From CAVPNY01 sp963706905 (lineage in GTDB: Bacteria; Chloroflexota; Anaerolineae; Anaerolineales; UBA4823), in assembly GCA_963706905.1 (NCBI GenBank), contig CAVPNY010000012.1:372001-436000 (forward strand): 64,000 bases of DNA. The letters run 5' to 3'. Positions 1 through 9,449 of this stretch are shown one piece after another (position 1 is the first letter of the stretch; each line of letters opens with the position of its first letter). The notes under the pieces were generated by a model. That model worked only from the letters and a program-made list of their open reading frames with translations. It was not told the origin of the DNA and ran no database searches. The position numbers were made by a program, and so were the translations under genes.

Positions 1-2317
1 TATCCTGGATCACGTCTCCACTGACGTCAAACGTTACGCTGTGGATCGTACCGGTGAATTCGAAGGGTGTCTCGTAGTAGGGCGCCACAGGCGCGCCAGG
101 ATCAGCACCGACGGTGATCCCCCCCGTCAGCCCCAGGCTGAACGGCGTGGTGTGGGGGAAATCAGCCTGACCGACGAGCTTACCGTCGATATACAACTGG
201 GCGCGACCTGGAGTGCCCTTACCATTGGCGAAGTCCGGCTTACCGGTCACTTCGAATTCGAAGCGCAATTCGTGATGCCCGGCAGGGACCGGAACAGTGC
301 TCGCCACATGCAGGTAGTCGCGAGCCACATAGTTTTGAACATACTGCAGCTTATTATCCATTAAATACATGCAATAACCGCCATCGACGCCACCAAAGGA
401 AACCAGAGCGCCTTGCGCACCTTCAGAGGGGATCTCTACGTCTGCGGTGATGCTGTGAGTGCGGTTGAGCAGGCGCGGGCCAGCATTAAAGGGCACAGCC
501 TGCGTGTGCGGGTAGAAGGTGTAATGGGTGCGATCCTTGGTGAGCTGCGGGCGCTCATCCGCCATGCGTAACATGCCGCGACCATCCACGGGCAGGACGT
601 GATATTTGCCTGCCTCAACATACCATGTAGCGATCATCTCGATCAGCTTGGCTCGGTTCCCATCGGCGAGGTTATGGTTTTCGGCAAAATCCTCGTCGAT
701 TTGATAGAGCTCCCAGCCTTTGGCATCCAGCTCGGTCAGTTTTTCAGCCGGGATCGGATCTCCAAAACCGGTACCAGCCTCGGTGAATGAAGGACCGGGC
801 CAGGGGCAGACCGCCCGCCAGCCATTGTGGTAAATGGAACGGTGCCCGAGCATTTCAAAGTACTGGGTGTGACGCTTGCTCTCCGCCAGGGCATCATCGA
901 GCGTGTGCGCAAAGCTGACCCCTTCAATCGGGGATTGCGCGACGCCCTTAATGCTGGCTGGTGGCTCTATGCCCACAAGATCCAGCACCGTGGGCATCAT
1001 ATCGATGACATGCGCATACTGGGTGCGCACCTCGCCTCTGGCTTTCAAACCCTTGGGGAAGTGCACGACGAAAGGATCACAGATCCCGCCCCGGTAGGTT
1101 TCACGCTTCCAGCGGCGGAAAGGCGTGTCACCCGCCCAGGTCCAACCCCAGGGATAATGGTTAAAGGTGGTCGGGTCGCCAAGCTCGTCGATATGCGCCA
1201 GGTTGGTCGCCAAGTCTTCCTTGACGTTATTGAAGAACAGGTTTTCGTTGACCGAACCAGTCGGTCCTCCTTCGGAGCTGGCGCCATTGTCAGAAACCAA
1301 CATGATTAGGGTGTTCTCAAACTCGCCGATCGATTTCAGGAAGTCAAACAGGCGGCCCATATGGTAATCGGTGTGTTCCATGAAACCGGCGAAGACCTCC
1401 ATCATGTGGGCATACAGCCTTTTCTCGTCTGCCGAAAGCGTATCCCATTGGGCAACATCGGGATCGTGCCGGGAAAGCTCAGCATCCGCAGGGACGATGC
1501 CCATCTCTTTCTGCCGGGCGAAGGTTTTTTCGCGGTAGACATCCCAGCCCTCATCGAACTGCCCCTTATACTTATCGGACCATTCCTTGCGCACATGATG
1601 GGGAGCGTGCATGGCGCCGGGACAGAAATACATGAAGAAGGGCTTGTCAGGCGCCACCTGCTTGGCGTCGGCGATGAAACTGATCGCCTTATCCACCAGA
1701 TCCTCGGTGAGGTGGTAGCCCTCTTCGGGTTTCTTGGGGGGCTCTACCTGGTGGTTGTCATATACCAGCTCGGGGTAGTACTGGTGGGTCTCGCCGCCCA
1801 TGAAGCCGTAGAAGCGCTCGAAACCGCGCCCCAGCGGCCAGCGGTCATACGGACCCGCAGCCGAAATCTGGTCGGCGGGGGTCAGATGCCATTTGCCGAC
1901 GGCAAAGGTGTTGTAACCGTTCTCGAGCAGGACCTCCGAGAGGAGGCCGTTCTCAAAGGGAATATTGGCGTTATAGCCGGGAAAACCGGTTGAGCCCTCC
2001 GTGATACATGCCATGGCATTCGAGTGATGGTTGCGTCCCGTCATGATACAGGAGCGCGTGGGCGAGCACAGTGCTGTGGTGTGCATGTTGTTGTAACGCA
2101 GGCCGTTTTCCGCCAGGGCATCCATATTGGGCGTCTTGATCGGGCTGCCGTAGCAGCCAAGCTGCCCAAAGCCGACATCATCCAGGACGATGAACAGGAC
2201 GTTTGGAGCACCCTCCTTGGCGCGCTTGGGCTCAGGCCAGGCCTGCACAGAGGTGTCGAACGTGCGCCCGAGGACACCGTTAAAGGTAGTTCCGGGCTTA
2301 TATTCTTTTAGGGACAT
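1..2317 (-). CDS. Arylsulfatase-type sulfatase, 3' end outside window
   Basis: An open frame of about 772 codons runs off the left edge. It hydrolyses sulfate esters if the family assignment holds. The N-terminal third shows the metal-binding segment VLFIVLDDVGFG and the formylglycine motif CSPTR with Cys at residue 84, the residue matured to the catalytic aldehyde; GKWHL follows further on. The C-terminal third resembles the beta-rich tail seen in large arylsulfatases. The start is set by an AGGAGG box just upstream of the ATG at 2317. No signal peptide is visible, so a cytoplasmic location is likely. A maturation enzyme (FGE or anSME) is not in the window. Confidence 0.9.
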   Translation of the reverse strand, partial: MSLKEYKPGTTFNGVLGRTFDTSVQAWPEPKRAKEGAPNVLFIVLDDVGFGQLGCYGSPIKTPNMDALAENGLRYNNMHTTALCSPTRSCIMTGRNHHSNAMACITEGSTGFPGYNANIPFENGLLSEVLLENGYNTFAVGKWHLTPADQISAAGPYDRWPLGRGFERFYGFMGGETHQYYPELVYDNHQVEPPKKPEEGYHLTEDLVDKAISFIADAKQVAPDKPFFMYFCPGAMHAPHHVRKEWSDKYKGQFDEGWDVYREKTFARQKEMGIVPADAELSRHDPDVAQWDTLSADEKRLYAHMMEVFAGFMEHTDYHMGRLFDFLKSIGEFENTLIMLVSDNGASSEGGPTGSVNENLFFNNVKEDLATNLAHIDELGDPTTFNHYPWGWTWAGDTPFRRWKRETYRGGICDPFVVHFPKGLKARGEVRTQYAHVIDMMPTVLDLVGIEPPASIKGVAQSPIEGVSFAHTLDDALAESKRHTQYFEMLGHRSIYHNGWRAVCPWPGPSFTEAGTGFGDPIPAEKLTELDAKGWELYQIDEDFAENHNLADGNRAKLIEMIATWYVEAGKYHVLPVDGRGMLRMADERPQLTKDRTHYTFYPHTQAVPFNAGPRLLNRTHSITADVEIPSEGAQGALVSFGGVDGGYCMYLMDNKLQYVQNYVARDYLHVASTVPVPAGHHELRFEFEVTGKPDFANGKGTPGRAQLYIDGKLVGQADFPHTTPFSLGLTGGITVGADPGAPVAPYYETPFEFTGTIHSVTFDVSGDVIQD

Positions 2318-2434
2318 GGTTATCGCCTCCTTATAGGATATTTTGTGAGGTGCACCAGCTTGCACAACTTAACACAAACGGAAATACGGACATTCTGGGA
2401 GCTGGCCCAGGAACCGCCCTTACCCGTTTTAACC

Positions 2435-3673
2435 TTAGTTGTTGCTTGAATCAGGCTTGCCGATTGGCTTAGCTTCCTCCTTCCTCAAGCGAGCGGAGAC
2501 ATTTTTCACAGCCGTCAAGACTATTTGACCCATATTCTGATCGGCATCCCTGTCATCCGGCATCAGCCCCAGTTCCTTCAAATCAATCCGACCCTGCTGA
2601 TCAAGCACCTCCAGGTCAGACCGCAGTAAATACTTGGAATAGACATCGATGCTGGTCACCAGTAAAATCATCACCACCGGACCATATAACGCGCCAACGA
2701 TGCCCAGCACTCCCAATCCTCCAAGCACGCTGAGAATAACCAGCGCCGGATTAAGCTGAGCGCCTTTCGGCACCAGGCGCGGCCTTAGGAATGTATCAAT
2801 CTGGGCAACAAAGATCAAAAAGGCTGCGATGACAAAGACTCCCCGGAAGATATTGCCACTGATAATCAGAATGAGACCCACCGGCCAGGCAACCAGGGAG
2901 ATACCAATCAAGGGTACCAGAGATAAGAAGATGGAAATCGTGGTTAGGAACAGCCCATACGGTACTCCCGCCAGCCAGAAAACCAACCCCATCGCCAAGC
3001 CCTGGGTCAGCGCGATGACGAAAGTGCCTTTGAACATGGCTTTAATCATCAGGTCAATTTTGTCGAGGAACAATTGAGTAATTTCGGTTGGAAACGGCAC
3101 GATCTCGAGAATTTCTTGTTTTCCTGGGCTTTTATAGCGTGGTAAAGAAACGAACAAGATCACCAGCACAACCAGGGCATTGGTGAACAATCTCGGCAGC
3201 GATTGGCCCAGGCCGATCAGAAGGTTTACCAACCACTCGCTGAACCACGCAATCACCTGCGATAGGTTTTCCGCAAATCTGAATTCATCTAGAGGAATAC
3301 TCCCCGCTACGAGTGTCTGGATTGTCTTCTCAAGCCAGACATTGATCTCTCGTAGTGAGAAATGTAAGCCTTCGATATCCAATCCGCTGAAAAGAAGGGC
3401 GGCCTGTGTGATGGCTCCACCAATAATGATGGCGGCGGGAACTGCAATGATCAGAATAAAAATGAAGATCGTTATCGCCGTGGCTCGCGATGCCTTGCCA
3501 TTGACCCCCTTCTTGTTCAAAAGCCAGGTGTAGATTGGCTTCAGGATGATCACCAGGGCAGCTGCCAGCAAGATCGCCCGGGTAAATTGCCAGACAAGGA
3601 TCAGCGCCAGGATTGCCAGGATGGCAACCATGCCGAAGAAGAAAATCCTTTGGGTGATGAGTTGATCTCTCAT
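2435..3673 (-). CDS. AI-2E family transporter (YdiK/TqsA-like permease)
   Basis: 412 residues with about eight hydrophobic segments: paired helices at the N-terminus, a long middle section with an amphipathic part, then a cluster of C-terminal helices. This is the layout of the AI-2E/UPF0118 family (PF01594). Members export or exchange small solutes, and the substrate cannot be read from sequence. The hydrophilic tail after about residue 350 is cytoplasmic in this family. A ribosome site lies before the ATG at 3673. It shares its strand with the membrane gene upstream and the sulfatase downstream. Confidence 0.85.
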   Translation of the reverse strand: MRDQLITQRIFFFGMVAILAILALILVWQFTRAILLAAALVIILKPIYTWLLNKKGVNGKASRATAITIFIFILIIAVPAAIIIGGAITQAALLFSGLDIEGLHFSLREINVWLEKTIQTLVAGSIPLDEFRFAENLSQVIAWFSEWLVNLLIGLGQSLPRLFTNALVVLVILFVSLPRYKSPGKQEILEIVPFPTEITQLFLDKIDLMIKAMFKGTFVIALTQGLAMGLVFWLAGVPYGLFLTTISIFLSLVPLIGISLVAWPVGLILIISGNIFRGVFVIAAFLIFVAQIDTFLRPRLVPKGAQLNPALVILSVLGGLGVLGIVGALYGPVVMILLVTSIDVYSKYLLRSDLEVLDQQGRIDLKELGLMPDDRDADQNMGQIVLTAVKNVSARLRKEEAKPIGKPDSSNN

Positions 3674-3718
3674 TTTATCCTTTTACCATGAACACAGAAC
3701 CATCGTTCATGGTTTCGT

Positions 3719-4305
3719 TTACCTGAGGTTAACATAGCGTCCACGAACCCTGCGAATCTCAAATTGCGCCAAAATACCTGTAATAAGAAAAATTAAAAAG
3801 ACAAGGAACGCCGGGGTGGTGAATGGGATCCGGGCGGACAGATAGTCCGGGCCAACGCCCATTGCTAGCGGGAAAAGATGGGCCAAGCCGAGCAAGATGG
3901 CGTACGCTCCCGTCAGTGTGGTCGCCAGGATGATCACCCAGTCGCCAAGGCGGCTGCCGAAGAAGCCAACCAGTCCTGCGCCAACGATGATCAAGATCAA
4001 AACCAGGAAGCTGGGCAGCGAGATGGGCAGCAGGGAGAGGATCAGCAGCGCCAACACCGCACCCAGCAAGCCACCAGCGAGATGGAGCACCATTTTCACC
4101 AGCAGGTAGCCCACAAGGGCAAGTATTCCACCCACAACCAGACTGACCAGCAGGCGAATCGTGATGGGCTGCGATGAAAGATCCACATTGCCAGGCTGAA
4201 ACCTAACACGAAGAACCCCACTGCAAGCGCAAAGCGGAACAATATTCCGCCGTATACCAGCAAAAAAACTCCACATGCTAAAAACAAAAAACCTATCCAG
4301 GACAT
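3719..4305 (-). pseudogene. Polytopic membrane protein, frameshifted copy of the gene at 7530-8114
   Basis: The ATG at 4305 has an AAGGAG box and opens a frame starting MSWIGFLFLACGVFLLVYGG, matching the intact paralogue. Around 4165-4185 the match moves to another frame and continues to 3719; one missing base just after the MW residues explains it. The last 60 or so codons are almost identical in DNA to the paralogue, whereas the middle is clearly diverged, which suggests gene conversion. Function is unknown: about six to seven membrane helices and no catalytic motif. The break may be real or a consensus error. Confidence 0.75.
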
Positions 4306-4489
4306 TGAATTTTTCTCCTTATTTGATTAGAAATATTTTCCATTACACGCCCCGAACGCCCGATCAAATAAGCCAATCGCAGTTCGTGGGCGGCGGTCAA
4401 TTTTATCCAGGTGTCGACCGCTTACCAATAGTTGAATCACTCACCAAGCCTCATCCTGCAGCCTCCTTGGAGCAAGTTCACCCCTTGTA

Positions 4490-4730
4490 GTAACCCTATT
4501 TCCGAGAAAAATACCATTGAGGGGGATTGAACATTTGTTCTTTTTATGGCATATTGGGCTTCAGCGGTGACTTAAGGCCCCTCTACTCCTTACCCTATAA
4601 GGGTCTCAAAAAGTCTGGGCTACTACACTCACCCGTGCCACGCATAGCCGTTTCAGGCTCTAAATAAGAATGGCCCTTTGAGGTCTCCGGGTGTACACCG
4701 CTATTCTGTGGCAAGCAAGGAGGATACTGG
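4490..4730 (+). ncRNA. Noncoding left end of IS110 element, possible bridge RNA region
   Basis: Between the membrane gene start (4305) and the IS110 transposase (4731) there are over 400 bases with no credible gene. IS110-group elements carry a structured bridge/seekRNA in the long noncoding end upstream of the transposase. This stretch contains several short inverted segments, for example around 4575-4610 and 4655-4690. The exact element boundary and RNA ends cannot be fixed from one copy, so this is family knowledge applied to position. Confidence 0.35.
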
Positions 4731-6005
4731 ATGCCTAAGCGAGTCCAAGCTAGTGGACAAGCGCTTGTTCAAGCGCGTTATCACATCACAGGGGGATGCG
4801 ATACCGACAAAAATGTGATTGTTGCGTCTGTTTTTCAAGCGGAGGTTGGCCACCTTGAAGCTCGGGAGTTCAAACAGCATCGAGAGGATGCCCTCTGCTG
4901 TGCCGAGTGGTTTAGCTCTCAGCATGTCGAGTTCGTGATCATTGAAAGCACCGCAAACTACCATTTGCTCTACTATGACGTCCTACGCAGCCAAGGTATC
5001 AATATCGCCGTCATCAATCCTCTGGTGGTCAAGTCTCTCTTGCGAGTGGAAGGAAAATCTGACAAAGGTGATGCGATGACGCTCGCCCGGTTGGCGGCAA
5101 GTTTCGATTTAAAGACTTCCAATATGCCTGACAACCAGCAACGTGAGTTGAGATTGCTCTACAAACGGATCGATGCCTGGAAGATGCAACGTACACAGAT
5201 TACCAACCGAGCCAATAGCATCCTGACCGGTTGTGGATTCACTGTGTTTCGCCTGGTACCGATTAACAGTTCGACCGATTTCAAAATCATCCAGGCAGTT
5301 CTGGAAAAACGCCAGCCAGCCGAGATCGCTGCCTTGCATCGTACGCGCGCTAAGCGAGCCGAGATTGAAAAAAGCGCCGAAGTCAAGCTTCCAGATTACG
5401 TTTTGGCTTACCTTCAGGAAGTTCTGTCCGATGTCCGCCAACTCAACCAGCGCATCGTGGCCGGTCAGGCAGGGCTGCTCACGCAGATCGAAACCTTGGA
5501 CTTACAGGAGCAGGTCGATTTGATGTGCACAGTTCCAGCGGTAACGAAGTACCTGGCCATGCGCATCATTGCCGAGATGGGGGCGAACTATCACCAGCGC
5601 TATTATTCTGCAGAAGCCTTTGCCAAAGGGATCGGTGTGGTACCCAGTAACGAAGTCTCAGGCGGGAAGCTCTTGAAACGCAAGGCTTCGCATGGCAATA
5701 AGCGAGTGAAGTTTCATCTTCTTTCAGCAGCCAAAGTGTTCGCTATCCACGGTAAGGGGCAATTGCACGATTGGTATCGAGCTTATCGCGGGCGAGTCAC
5801 CTACATGAAAGCCATCTCCGCCTTGGCTCGCCGCATCGCTGAAGCGCTGTGGTGGGTCATGGTGCTCAACAAACCCTACCAGTACTGGAAGGGAGAAAGT
5901 CCCAGAGAAGGCTGTGAAGTGGTTCGCCTCGGGAACCACTTGGTCGACGCAGACACGGGCAAAGTCCTGGAGACGCTCGAACTAGCTAACCCGGTGTGTG
6001 AGTGA
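4731..6005 (+). CDS. IS110-family transposase (DEDD RuvC-like and Tnp_20)
   Basis: 424 residues. The N-terminal RuvC-like DEDD domain shows an acidic residue in GCDTDKN, Glu in VIIESTANYH and Asp in KSDKGDAMTLARL. A coiled-coil linker follows, then the C-terminal Transposase_20 domain with the helix-hairpin-helix-like VPAVTKYLAMRIIAEMG and the conserved serine region near VVPSNEVSGG. These elements recombine with a bridge RNA and leave no classical inverted repeats. The ATG at 4731 follows AAGGAGG. The element is inserted between genes on the opposite strand and does not visibly break one. Confidence 0.92.
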   Translation: MPKRVQASGQALVQARYHITGGCDTDKNVIVASVFQAEVGHLEAREFKQHREDALCCAEWFSSQHVEFVIIESTANYHLLYYDVLRSQGINIAVINPLVVKSLLRVEGKSDKGDAMTLARLAASFDLKTSNMPDNQQRELRLLYKRIDAWKMQRTQITNRANSILTGCGFTVFRLVPINSSTDFKIIQAVLEKRQPAEIAALHRTRAKRAEIEKSAEVKLPDYVLAYLQEVLSDVRQLNQRIVAGQAGLLTQIETLDLQEQVDLMCTVPAVTKYLAMRIIAEMGANYHQRYYSAEAFAKGIGVVPSNEVSGGKLLKRKASHGNKRVKFHLLSAAKVFAIHGKGQLHDWYRAYRGRVTYMKAISALARRIAEALWWVMVLNKPYQYWKGESPREGCEVVRLGNHLVDADTGKVLETLELANPVCE

Positions 6006-6137
6006 TTGAGTTGTTAAGGTGCTGGGCTGGCAGGATATTGGGCGACTGATTGCCAGCAAAATCATTTTGCGTGGCCCACGAAGTGCGAGCGGCTTTTCAT
6101 AATGTTGTCATCTCTCGGAAATAAAGTCGAGCCAGGC

Positions 6138-6881
6138 TTATCCGCCGATCAGGATTGCGATTATCACCAGCGCCGCGCCAATCATGAACATCAGGAAGCC
6201 GGTTTTCCAGGCTCCAACACCGGTGTACTTTCCCCATTGATAGCCTGCATAGAAAAGCACAATAAATGACACAAGGTTGGAAGCACGAATCCCCAGCTCA
6301 AAATTATTGCGCAGCAAAATGATCGGCACCAGCGGAGGCAGCACAGCAAACACAGCGGCGAAAAAAACACCCAGGGCGTGGGTCACATCCTCGAGGGTGA
6401 CCCTTACTGGCTGGGGGCGGCTCCCGCGTAAATGCTCGACGACGTCCTGATACAGTGACCGCCGATTTTCTTCAGCGGTGATCGGTTCCAAGATTTCGTC
6501 CAGCTCTTCAGACACCGCCTCGATCCCCTCATCCTGCGTCCCGGCGGATTGAACGGAGTTCAGCAGGCGATGTTTTTCGGAACGCTCAAATACGGCCAGC
6601 AGCACTTTCATCACTGCGTCGATCAGCGCCCAGGCCAATATCGCTTCTAAAATGCCGATAACCAGCCCCATCGCGTATTGTGCTGTAGGAGGCTGGTCTG
6701 GATTCGCAGGAGGCTCAAAGATCCTGTACGCCAGCGTAAACGAAAGCATGACCAGGATGGTAAAAACGGTCTCTGAGAACCATTCGATAGGACCGACAAT
6801 GCGCCCACGAAACAATTTCCGCCCGGGTTTATTGCCAGGCTGAGCTGGTTGGGGAGGGGTACTCCAAACTCTCAAGACCAT
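6138..6881 (-). CDS. Integral membrane protein, VIT/CCC1-like C-terminus
   Basis: 247 residues. Two hydrophobic helices (about 35-55 and 70-95) are followed by an acidic cytoplasmic stretch (about 105-150) and three further helices. The last half resembles the helix pattern of VIT1/CCC1-type proteins (iron or manganese transporters), but the metal-binding residues of that family are not clear, so the function is only suggested. The start overlaps the decayed AbgT fragment by about 50 bases, so this gene may have been joined to new upstream DNA after that gene decayed. Confidence 0.5.
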   Translation of the reverse strand: MVLRVWSTPPQPAQPGNKPGRKLFRGRIVGPIEWFSETVFTILVMLSFTLAYRIFEPPANPDQPPTAQYAMGLVIGILEAILAWALIDAVMKVLLAVFERSEKHRLLNSVQSAGTQDEGIEAVSEELDEILEPITAEENRRSLYQDVVEHLRGSRPQPVRVTLEDVTHALGVFFAAVFAVLPPLVPIILLRNNFELGIRASNLVSFIVLFYAGYQWGKYTGVGAWKTGFLMFMIGAALVIIAILIGG

Positions 6882-7426
6882 GCTCCAACAGAAGGTAGGC
6901 GATCAGCATAACGAGCGAATAGGGCAGCATAAGCGCCACAATCGTCCCGAGGCCGGCGTTTTTCTGATAGCGCTGGGCGACGGTGATCACAAAGGGCAGA
7001 TAGACCATCAGCGGTGTAATCACGTTGAGGGGTGAATCGCCGACCCGGTAAGCTGCCCGCACGGTCTGCGGAGCCACACCCAGGCGAAAGCTCATCTCCA
7101 TCAGTGGCTTTACCGGTTTCTGCTGGCGCTGTGGACTCGGGTTGGTATGGGCCAAGACGAGGCTCGACAACTCGCTCTGTGACCACGGTTGCGACGATGG
7201 CGATAACCAGCGAGGCCACTATCAAGAAGAAATAGTTGGCAACAATCGTGAGCGGCTCTCCACCGGTAAGCCCGATGGCCTCATTTATGATCTCGGTCAC
7301 CATGCTGTCAATTGGTGTAAGCAGCAAATTTACTCCAAATATGGCACCAACACCGGCAAAGGCGGCTGCCATGCCGGCCAACGGATGGCGCTTCAAACTC
7401 AAGAATGCGGCTGCGCCCAGCGGATC
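6829..7426 (-). pseudogene. Decayed AbgT-family transporter remnant
   Basis: In one frame (about 7426-7165) the translation aligns with the middle of the intact AbgT at 13407-15059: KRHPLAGMAAAFAGVGAIFG and VVEPRLG are shared. In another frame (about 7110-6829) it aligns with the AbgT C-terminus, including AAYRVGDSPLNVITPLMVY. The N-terminal part is missing, roughly 200 residues between the two blocks are deleted, and the frames differ. It is a clear relic of a second abgT. Confidence 0.85.
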
Positions 7427-7529
7427 GCTCTTTATCGGCGATATCGAATTCCTCCAGGGACCTTAGACCTTATTCGTTTCAATGCAGTTCAAAAAACGCC
7501 TGGCAGATCCGCTGTGGTGGGCTAATGGG

Positions 7530-8114
7530 TTACAGGTTGACATAGCGTCCACGAACCCTGCGAATCTCAAATTGCGCTAAAATACCTGTAATAAGAAAAA
7601 TAAAAAAGACAAGGAACGCCGGGGTGGTGAATGGAATCCGGGCGGACAGATAGTCCGGGCCAACGCCCATTGCTAGCGGGAAAAGATGGGCCAGGCCGAG
7701 CAAGATGGCGTACGCTCCAGACAGCGTGGTGGCCAGGATGATCACCCAATCGCCCAGGCGGTTGCCAAAGAAGCCAACCACGCCCGCGCCTGCAATAACG
7801 ACGATCAGGGCTAGAGCATTAGACAACGGGACGGGCAGCAGCGACAGGATGACCAGCGCCAGCATGGCCCCCAGGATGCCGCCGGCGAAATGCAGGATCA
7901 TTTTTACCAGCATGTAGCCGACAAGGGCGATGATCCCACCTGCCACCAGGCTGATCAGCAGGCGAGCAGCAACCGGTTGGGAGGAAAGCAGCCACATCGA
8001 TATGCTGAAGCCCAGCACAAACGCGCCCACAGCCAGGGCAAAGCGGAACAACCGGCCGCCGTAAACCAGTAAAAACACCCCACTGGCAATCAGCAAAATA
8101 TCTAACAGGACCAT
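7530..8114 (-). CDS. Polytopic membrane protein of unknown function (intact copy)
   Basis: 194 residues with six to seven strongly hydrophobic helices. It begins with a GVFLLVYGGRLFRFALAVGAF segment and ends in a short basic tail EIRRVRGRYVNL. It resembles DUF4203/TMEM198-like membrane proteins in helix pattern, but that is not certain. The ATG at 8114 has an AAGGAG box. The frameshifted paralogue lies at 3719-4305. It stands directly after the baeRF gene on the same strand. Confidence 0.7.
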   Translation of the reverse strand: MVLLDILLIASGVFLLVYGGRLFRFALAVGAFVLGFSISMWLLSSQPVAARLLISLVAGGIIALVGYMLVKMILHFAGGILGAMLALVILSLLPVPLSNALALIVVIAGAGVVGFFGNRLGDWVIILATTLSGAYAILLGLAHLFPLAMGVGPDYLSARIPFTTPAFLVFFIFLITGILAQFEIRRVRGRYVNL

Positions 8115-8138
8115 GGTTTTTTCTCCTTCTGAGTGGAT

Positions 8139-9224
8139 TTAATAGCGCAAGATCAACGCAATGCGCTGGTGCGCCATCAGTTGACCATTTTGGGTGAAGA
8201 CCACCTGTCCTTGTTTGGACAATACGGTCTCAATGATATCATCCACTACGTCCGGGAGGACATCGGGTTGAGATGGATCATCCGCCGGCAAGATATTGAT
8301 TCTGGTTTCGTCGAGGCGTCCGGGGGTGTGAAAATCCTCTTCTACGAGCAATAACTTGCCGCGCCCTTCGTTTGCCAGCCGCCAGACTTCGCCGACGGTG
8401 GAGGCGACTTTCTGCTCTCCGACCGCTTTATCCAATTCGGCCATGTATTGTTCCCGTTTTTCAGCCAGCCTGGCTTCAGCCAATGGCCAGACCAGCTTTG
8501 CCAGGTTGGATGGAGAGGTTTTATCGTGGCTGCCGTTCAGGGTCGCCAGGATGAAGTCCTTATGAGCTGTGATTTCATTGAAGAATGCCAGAAAGCGGTT
8601 GACGCCTAAAACGACCAGCGGCAACGGATCTTCTGCGAGGAAAGGCTTGAGGGCATTGTCAACCATGCGGAAAAACTGTCGATGGTGTTCATCTCGATAG
8701 GCCGATTTTCTGACGCCAAAGCCGCCAGGCAGGGACAGTTCCCCACCAGGACCCTCGTGGACGAGAGGGAAACCGCCTTCCTGGACTTCGTTAAGGGTGT
8801 CGCGGGTGGCTTCGAAGAGGCGCGTAGGCTTTTCACTTAATACAAGCACCCAATAGCGCCGTGTCCGGTTCATGGCAAAGACGAGGTCTCGAGTGAGGAA
8901 ATTATCTGCAACAGCCACGCGCTCGGGCAGGGAAAAGGGCAGGTAGTACTTGGCGTCGAAGTCTCGGTTCACAAACAGGACCAAGCCATCCAGCGCATGG
9001 CGATAGTTGACGTTATCAACCAGGCTCTCCAGACGGGATAAAAGGGGCCCGATCTCACGCCTGCTGAATTCGACCAGCAACTGCTCCGTGGCCTGTTTGA
9101 CCAGGTTCCGCAGCCGGATTCGATCCTGGCGGTTATCCGGAGCCGTGCGATGGGTGGGCAAAGTGATGGTTAGCGACGGATAGCCGCTGAGTTGCCCCAG
9201 GGCGAGGATATCGTGACAATTCAT
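8139..9224 (-). CDS. baeRF-type (bacterial archaeo-eukaryotic release factor-like) protein
   Basis: 361 residues. The N-terminal part SLTITLPTHRTAP...QDRIRLRNLVKQA is typical of the baeRF3-like family, relatives of eRF1/Pelota found in stress contexts; some members act in ribosome hibernation or rescue. The middle carries the alternating strands of the eRF1 domain 2/3 fold and the C-terminal part resembles an L7Ae-like domain (LLLVEEDFHTPG). No GGQ peptide-release motif is seen, as expected for this family. The start at 9224 follows GGGAGA. It is probably cytoplasmic. Confidence 0.75.
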   Translation of the reverse strand: MNCHDILALGQLSGYPSLTITLPTHRTAPDNRQDRIRLRNLVKQATEQLLVEFSRREIGPLLSRLESLVDNVNYRHALDGLVLFVNRDFDAKYYLPFSLPERVAVADNFLTRDLVFAMNRTRRYWVLVLSEKPTRLFEATRDTLNEVQEGGFPLVHEGPGGELSLPGGFGVRKSAYRDEHHRQFFRMVDNALKPFLAEDPLPLVVLGVNRFLAFFNEITAHKDFILATLNGSHDKTSPSNLAKLVWPLAEARLAEKREQYMAELDKAVGEQKVASTVGEVWRLANEGRGKLLLVEEDFHTPGRLDETRINILPADDPSQPDVLPDVVDDIIETVLSKQGQVVFTQNGQLMAHQRIALILRY

Positions 9225-9261
9225 AGAATGCTCTCCCTATCAAAGATGTTTACCTGATCAT

Positions 9262-9360
9262 GAAGGACATCATCGCATACTAGGACAGGCCGCCGACGAG
9301 TAGAATTCCGGCAAAGCTCGGCTCGCCTTCCCGGTTGGTCGCTGAAATGATGCTTTGGGT
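9262..9360 (-). pseudogene. C-terminal remnant of a ZIP-like transporter gene
   Basis: Read on the minus strand, this stretch gives TQSIISATNREGEPSFAGIL followed by LVGGLS, a stop, and YAMMS. It matches the end of the intact ZIP-like gene at 12616-13398 (TQSMIPEANREGEPNFAGIL). Only about 30 codons remain, with a stop inside. Together with the AbgT remnant it shows that an AbgT-ZIP pair was once present twice. Confidence 0.75.
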
Positions 9361-9449
9361 TATGTGTGGATCTCTCATTTCACACTATCATCATGAGCGC
9401 ATGCGGGAGGGCTGGGGAGCGCTCCCCAGCCCTCTCGAGGAGAAATGGT
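9361..9449. other. Short gap after the lipoprotein gene
   Basis: Just downstream of the lipoprotein stop, near 9405-9435, is an inverted repeat of the form GGGCTGGGGAGCGCTCCCCAGCCC, written here as arms GGGCTGGGGAGC and GCTCCCCAGCCC. It is a very stable hairpin that could end transcription of the lipoprotein gene. No T-run of normal length follows on the minus strand, so a simple intrinsic terminator is not proven. Confidence 0.5.
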
